Positions 59,002-64,000 of a stretch of DNA of 64,000 nt are shown here, piece after piece (the first letter of the stretch is position 1; every line of letters starts with the position of its first letter). Under the pieces are notes generated by a model. That model ran no database searches and was not told the origin of the DNA. It was given only the letters and a program-made list of their open reading frames with translations. The stretch comes from Salticus scenicus. Taxonomy: Eukaryota > Arthropoda > Arachnida > Araneae > Salticidae. The DNA is taken from positions 274,894,403-274,958,402 of the forward strand of contig OZ005648.1 in NCBI GenBank assembly GCA_963930645.1. Direction: 5' to 3'. The position numbers and the translations under genes were made by a program.

Positions 59002-59196
59002 ATAAATAAAGTTAATATAGCGTATTAGCTTTAAAAATATAGGTAATTTTTTACCACTAGGAATTAAAATATTTATTTTTATAAATAAAAATACACATAC
59101 AATGATTTTATCAACGACATTTTAGTTTATTATATATCTAAATTTTTCATACATTTTTCCAGTTTGAATTTTAATGAATAATTTAGTTTCTATGCG

Positions 59197-59228
<32 letters not shown>

Positions 59229-60185
59229 CTTTTTAATTATATGGACGGACCACAAACCAGTGGCGGACTTGCAACTGTTGAGGCGCGCGCGAAAGTCTCA
59301 CTGGGTGTCCCTAATTAGAGGCCCCCTTATTGAGACATCTATATCCCCGATCAGGAGATTCCCTTTTACTTCTTCACTTAAACTTATAGTCATAAAAATG
59401 CATTAAATTCAGTTTAAAGTTGATTCGGAATCCCAACGCAACGTGGTAGAAGGGAGAGGGGGTAGGGATATTGGTCTTGCTGCCTACCCTGCCCTAGTCG
59501 AGCCTCACATAAATGGGTTCTTTCCATTTTCGTATTGTTGCTTTACGGTCTCATTTTGTGCAGAATAGTTTTTTATACAGGAACCTGTGGCTTGTAGTAA
59601 AATTTCAGCGAATATTTCAGATTAAAACAATGGCACGACAACTACTCCAGATACATATAATTAAAACTTATGATTCTTAGGAGGCTCTCCTCAAGACCAG
59701 ATGACCTCCTAAGGAAAAATCTAAGTATACCATTATAAACTAGATTGCTAATCGATTGGTACAAGCCACATCATATGACGATTTGAGGCAAAATTAATCG
59801 GAGATGACAATTCTTTTTTTTTTTTTTTTTTATGTCTGTACATTTGCAATTCAGTAATTCTCTTTTATTACTCTCTTCAAACTATTCAAAAAAAAGAAAT
59901 TTTCTATTTTAGCATAACATAAGGACATTACTTTGTATTATATTATGTTTGATATATGAAATAAATATGTTATATTTTAATATATGTAATAAATAACGCT
60001 CATTTGTGAGGCCCAAACCAGTACTGAATAACAATAAATTATTCAGCACTATATTATTCCACCTTTATTTGCCTTTACAGCTTTAATGTGTTACAGCATA
60101 GCATTGTAAATTTTGTTAAACATAACCTACAGAAATTTTACTTTGTCAAACATCATTAATAATTTTTGTAGTTCTTACAAAGTTG
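59002..60185. other. Intergenic sequence, possible hAT left end
   Basis: CAGTGGCGGACTTGC at 59260 resembles the start of some hAT elements and begins a GC-richer patch to about 59540, but no right end was found. Otherwise AT-rich with no gene. Confidence 0.45.
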
Positions 60186-60189
60186 AAGA

Positions 60190-60950
60190 CTTTAAATTGT
60201 GATTTTTTTTCCCTCTTTCATAGGCCAAGCCTTTTCTTTCAGATTGAAATCGGGACTGTTTCCAGACTATAATAGAGAAGAATTAGGATTTGACCTAAAA
60301 TGAAATAAATAATTATTACTTACAAATTATCATAAGCATGGATTCGTAAATTTAACAGTTGACATTAAGCTTACCACGGACGCTGCGTGGCAAAGTACAT
60401 TATCATTTTGACACATAGGTTATTGGAATGTTTGTGATACCTTCAAAATAGTCTACAAAACAACCTATTTTATAATGGCTATATATATTTTAAAAGAAAT
60501 TCATCCCTCGAAGATTAAAATTTGTCATGCTTCTTGAAAAGTTATACAACCTCATACCATACGTACGGAGAAAGATTATACTGCATAAAAGTGCAATTTT
60601 GGTTAAGTCGCTCACATCTTCGTCGTATGACTAGCTTATTTCCGTCAACTTCAGATATGTTGAACTTTGACTCATCAGAGAAAAGCACTGCATCCCAAAG
60701 CCTTGCTTTATTAAATATTTTCTTTAATATAAAAGTTTTTTCCAGTTTTCTTTCCTTTAAAGCTGCTTTATTTAAGAATCTCTGTACAATATTTAGAGAT
60801 ATTCTTTTATTAAATACTTTAACTAAGCCTCTTCCTTTCTAATTGTTCTGAATTTGTTATAAACCGAATTTTCAAACGTAGTCTATTACACTTGCGGTCT
60901 TTCTCGTTCGGATGTGCAACGTGGACATCCAGAGACAAGTTTACTGTTTA
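60190..60950 (-). pseudogene. Tc1-like transposase pseudogene
   Basis: On the minus strand: an ERERP(R)..TT-like linker, KFRTIRKEE, NIVQRFLNKAALKERKLEK, ARLWDAVLFSDESKFNISEV (first catalytic Asp in FSDES), VIRRRCE and, near 60240, SPDFNLKEKAW (equivalent of the SPDxNPIExxW block with the final Glu). The middle with the second Asp is largely lost. Many frameshifts and stops. Terminal repeats were not identified. Confidence 0.7.
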
Positions 60951-60989
60951 AGCTACAAGAAACTTTATATTTTGCTTAAAAAAAATCTC

Positions 60990-61140
60990 ACTAATGAATC
61001 ATTAACCTTTAAATTTTTTTTGCCACCTAACGCTCTAAAACACTTTTCTGCTTTCCTTTTTAAAACCATTTTTTTCATTTTAATTGTTTTAACGTATGCT
61101 TCAGAAACTTGGACATTAACGTAAAAAACTATAAAAAAAA
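60990..61140 (+). pseudogene. RTE-like non-LTR retrotransposon fragment, left part
   Basis: Translation near 61060-61122 gives ILIVLTYASETWTLT, matching the LTYG.ETWTLT block common at the C-terminus of arthropod endonuclease-reverse transcriptases. The reading breaks at TAA. The continuation is displaced to 62164 by a Helentron-like insertion. Confidence 0.65.
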
Positions 61141-62163
61141 TCTGGAGTGACTCCACTCGACTTTCCGAACATTGAGTAATTAACAGTTTTGTAGATAAAG
61201 TAAAGAAAGAGGAGTTGTTGAACAAACAAAAAAAAGAAAACCATAATAGAGTGTTTGAGTATTTTTCTCCATATATTGCACGATGTTTTATTTAACGCTA
61301 CTGAACTTTGAGCCCATAGATCATAATGACAAAGAATTTTTCGCTGTGTCCCTGTAAAAACCTATAAATGCTAGATTCACCAAAATGCTTATAGTTAGTG
61401 CAACAGTGATTTTTAATATTCGTATAAATTTTCAGCTCAATTGAATAAGGCGTTTAGATGCTATCGTACTTTTAAAAATTTGGTCCCATAGGCCATAATG
61501 ATAAAGAATTTTTCTTTGTGTCCCTGTAAAAAAACTGTAAGTGCTAGATTCACCAAAATCTATACAATTGGTGCAACTGTGACCTATAATACGTGTACAA
61601 ATTTTTTACTCAGATTAATAAGGCGTTTAGACGCTATCACACTTTTAAAAATTTGGCCCCATAGGCATAATGATAAAGAATTTTTCTTTGTGTCCCTGTA
61701 AAAAAACTATAAGTGATAGATTCTCCAAAATCTATACAGATTGAGTATTTGTGACCTATAATATGTGTATAAATTTTTTGCTCAATTGAATAAGGCGTTT
61801 AGATGCTATCGCACTTTTAAGATTTTGCTCCCATAGGCCATAATGATAAAGAATTTTTCTTTGTGTCCCTGTAAAAAAACTATAAGTGCTAGATTCACCA
61901 AAATCTATAGGGTTCGTACTATGGTGACTTACAATATACGTACCAAATTTCAGGTTATTCGAACAAAGCGTTTAGACGCTAGCGTGTTCACTCACAGACA
62001 TACACACATACACACATACATACACACACACATACATACATCATCGCAAAAATAGTGAAAATGGACTCATTGGACCTCGAAACGTATAGAAACATCAAAA
62101 TGTCCAATTCGGATTTTTGACATGATTACAATACTTTCCTCACTATAGTGTTCGGAAAGTAAA
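61141..62163 (-). mobile_element. Helentron-like family 3 element
   Basis: Minus-strand 5' hairpin ACTTTCC/GGAAAGT at 62133-62160; (CACATA)n microsatellite at about 61995-62040. Four diverged units of about 175 bp (61300-61980) share CATAATGATAAAGAATTTTT and GTGTCCCTGTAAAAA. The 3' end (61173-61143) has AATGTTCGGAAAGTC, hairpin GAGTG-GAGT-CACTC and CAG. Complete by structure; no protein. Confidence 0.75.
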
Positions 62164-62545
62164 AAACTTCAAACGACGCAGAAAAGCATGGAGAGATGCA
62201 TGTTAGGATTCACCCGAAGAGACAGAAAGCGAAACACTTGGATTAGAAAGCAAACTCTAAAGTTACTGGTGTTATTTCTAGAGTTAAGAAGTTAAAATGA
62301 AGCTGGGCTGGGCACCTTGCCAGAAAAAATTATGTTAAATGGACCACCAAAGTCCTATTCTGGATACCGAGAGATAAGAAAAGACCGAGGGAAAAGACCA
62401 CTGCATCATTAGAGAGACGAAATTGTTAAATTTGGAAGAGCAGAATGGAAAACAATTGCAGAAAAGAAGACAAATTGGAATCACCTAGGAGAAGCCTCCA
62501 TCCTGCAGAGGATTGATAAAGGCTGAAATTGATGATGATATATAT
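62164..62545 (+). pseudogene. RTE-like non-LTR retrotransposon fragment, right part and 3' end
   Basis: Reads KKLQTTQKSMERCMLGFTRR, DRKRNTWIRKQT, then WAGHLARK, TTKVLFWIPRDKKRPR, RRDEIVKFGRAEWKTIAEKK, WNHLGEASILQRIDKG and a TGA, followed by a GATGATGATA tail. This is the well-known C-terminal end and GAT-rich 3' tail of RTE-type elements. Frameshifts between blocks show it is dead. Confidence 0.75.
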
Positions 62546-63139
62546 TGTTACGAATTTGTAAATAATGGTCATTATTTTTATATAATTTCATTTAAAGATG
62601 CTTAATCAGGTTATAAAATGTTAATTTTCCGCATTTCTGTCTTGTTTTGGCATTAAAATAGCTCTTTAAAAACCCGCCAAAAAGCTTTATGAGGCTAGAA
62701 ATGGTCTTGTCGAGGAATTTGCCGAGTTTATAGATCCTTGGCGACTTTTTTGGGAATTTTGGTGAGATTACCCATATTATCCATATATTGATTATCTAAG
62801 CTCTAAACCGAATATTTCGCGAAATATATAGGAGGCTATAAATAGATAACATTCGAGGCATCGAGTTCAGTTTTAAACCAGGTCACTGCGGTGTGAACAG
62901 CTCTGCTTGACCAGGCCTCTGCCAACGAATACAGCCTACGGTGTGTGTGTTGTGTTTATGATACAATTTATGCTGGGATTTTTATGTTGTCAGCTATCAT
63001 TTAAACTGTGTTTTCTGCTGAAACTGAAATTTATATTTGCTTGACAAACTTGTAAGTTTCTGGAATATTTTGTAAATAAACTTTTCGCCTCTGCAAGGCA
63101 TTCATTCACGGACAATACCCGAACTGCGAGCACGGAACA
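62546..63139 (+). mobile_element. Candidate solo LTR (Gypsy-type)
   Basis: Starts TGTTACGAATTTG right after the RTE tail and can end at ...GAGCACGGAACA (63139), TG...CA. A TATAAATAG box at 62837-62845 and AATAAA at 63075-63080 are in the order expected for U3-R-U5. No primer-binding site, internal region or clear target duplication follows, so it may be a solo or truncated LTR with an uncertain right edge. Confidence 0.55.
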
Positions 63140-64000
63140 ATTTATAGGACAGAGTCCTACATCGGTTTGGGTCGACAAAATTTTTTCTCTTCTCGACCTG
63201 GTTGACTCATTTATTTTTCAAAATTATTCCGGGTCAGGTTAATTTTTTATCGAGTCTGGTCGACTTGAGAACGGCTCCCCCCCCCCTTTTTTTTTTGAGA
63301 AGTGAAATTCTGTTCATTCTATCTCTTATAACTTTTTTAATTTACATGATATTTGTTTGGGGTTTTCCTATAAGTTGCTCAATACTTTTTACTATTAAAT
63401 TATGCAAATGAAATTTTTTAAAAGATAGTGCATGCGTAGTTAAAGAATATTTAGTAAAAATGCTGATATTTTGCAAGACATTTAGCATTTTTTGCATTCA
63501 TATTATAGTATGCTGTCTCTAATGTAGTATACCAAATTTCCTAAAAACGGCTTTGCACTAGGTCTAATACCCTACGAGTTATAATTAAAAAAATGGAATT
63601 TTTTTCTTTGTAAAAAAAAAGTTATATCTCTATGAATATATGTGGTAGCCTCATAAAAATTTATACAGATAGTGAGAAAAATGTCTATAATCATATGCTA
63701 CAGCCAAAACGCATCATTGTGTTTTATAGGATGATGCAAAACATTTCGATTTTTCTTTAATTTTTTTTTCTGGTCCCCTTTTCCTTTTCAGGACACAACT
63801 TTTGCTGAAATATATGATGTATAACATATTCTAACACTACCAAAGTTTCAAGATGATTCCTAAAGAACTTTTATAGGTAGTTGACAAAATGTCTAAATTT
63901 GAAAGTATCCAAATACCTATTGGTAGATAAGTGTATGCCCATGATTAAATATACACGTACCTAAATTCTTACAATAAAATAAATAAACATTTCGGACAAA
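63140..64000. other. AT-rich intergenic sequence to window end
   Basis: CGACCTGGTTGACTC and inverted GAGTCTGGTCGAC words near 63196-63266 form an imperfect inverted repeat. No gene recognised. Confidence 0.6.

Noticed and set aside
60965..61225. 86-residue minus-strand ORF
   Set aside because: Opposite strand of the RTE fragment and the Helentron-like end; plus-strand ETWTLT block explains the sequence better.

Overview
The window is nuclear DNA from an animal, most likely an arachnid (spider). It is very AT-rich, carries short exons with GT/AG introns, and is crowded with transposons and A/T microsatellites. The arachnid call is an inference from the transporter family and repeat types and cannot be proven here.

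Only two intact genes are supported. They are tandem paralogues on the + strand and encode 12-helix major facilitator transporters of the MFSD4/NaGLT1 type (sodium-dependent glucose transporter 1-like). Gene A has four coding exons at 6431-6502, 6997-7123, 8256-8417 and 15330-16372 (467 aa). Gene B has four at 43324-43395, 46747-46873, 48009-48170 and 50734-51770 (465 aa). Exons 1-3 have identical lengths (72, 127, 162 nt) and intron phases (0, 1, 1), so the pair arose by duplication of a whole gene. An acidic C-terminal tail at 3-44 may be the last exon of another gene upstream. A possible non-coding 5' exon of gene B lies at 39790-39932.

Layout: 1-3900 holds simple repeats, a pogo/Tigger relic and a foldback element. 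3900-6315 is a Helitron with a second copy of its own family nested inside it. 6402-16886 is gene A, whose third intron is filled with Helentron-like elements and a long-TIR element. 16887-43300 is intergenic: MITEs, a SINE, a multiply nested Tc1/MITE/hAT/Helentron block (25195-28065), a 148-bp tandem array (29392-30947), a Helitron (to 33709), Helentron-like repeats, and a pogo-type transposon (36562-39085). 43291-51900 is gene B with its own intronic repeats. A mariner relic starts 110 bp after the gene B stop codon. From 53250 to the end come Helentron-like elements, a Tc1 relic, an RTE-like retrotransposon relic and a solo LTR.

The most unusual content is rolling-circle-type DNA. Two families have canonical Helitron ends (TC...CTAG, A^T target). 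Three further families are Helentron-like: each has a family-specific subterminal inverted repeat that changes in step at both ends, a terminal hairpin, a microsatellite near the 5' end and internal tandem repeats. At two places an element is nested in opposite orientation inside its own family.
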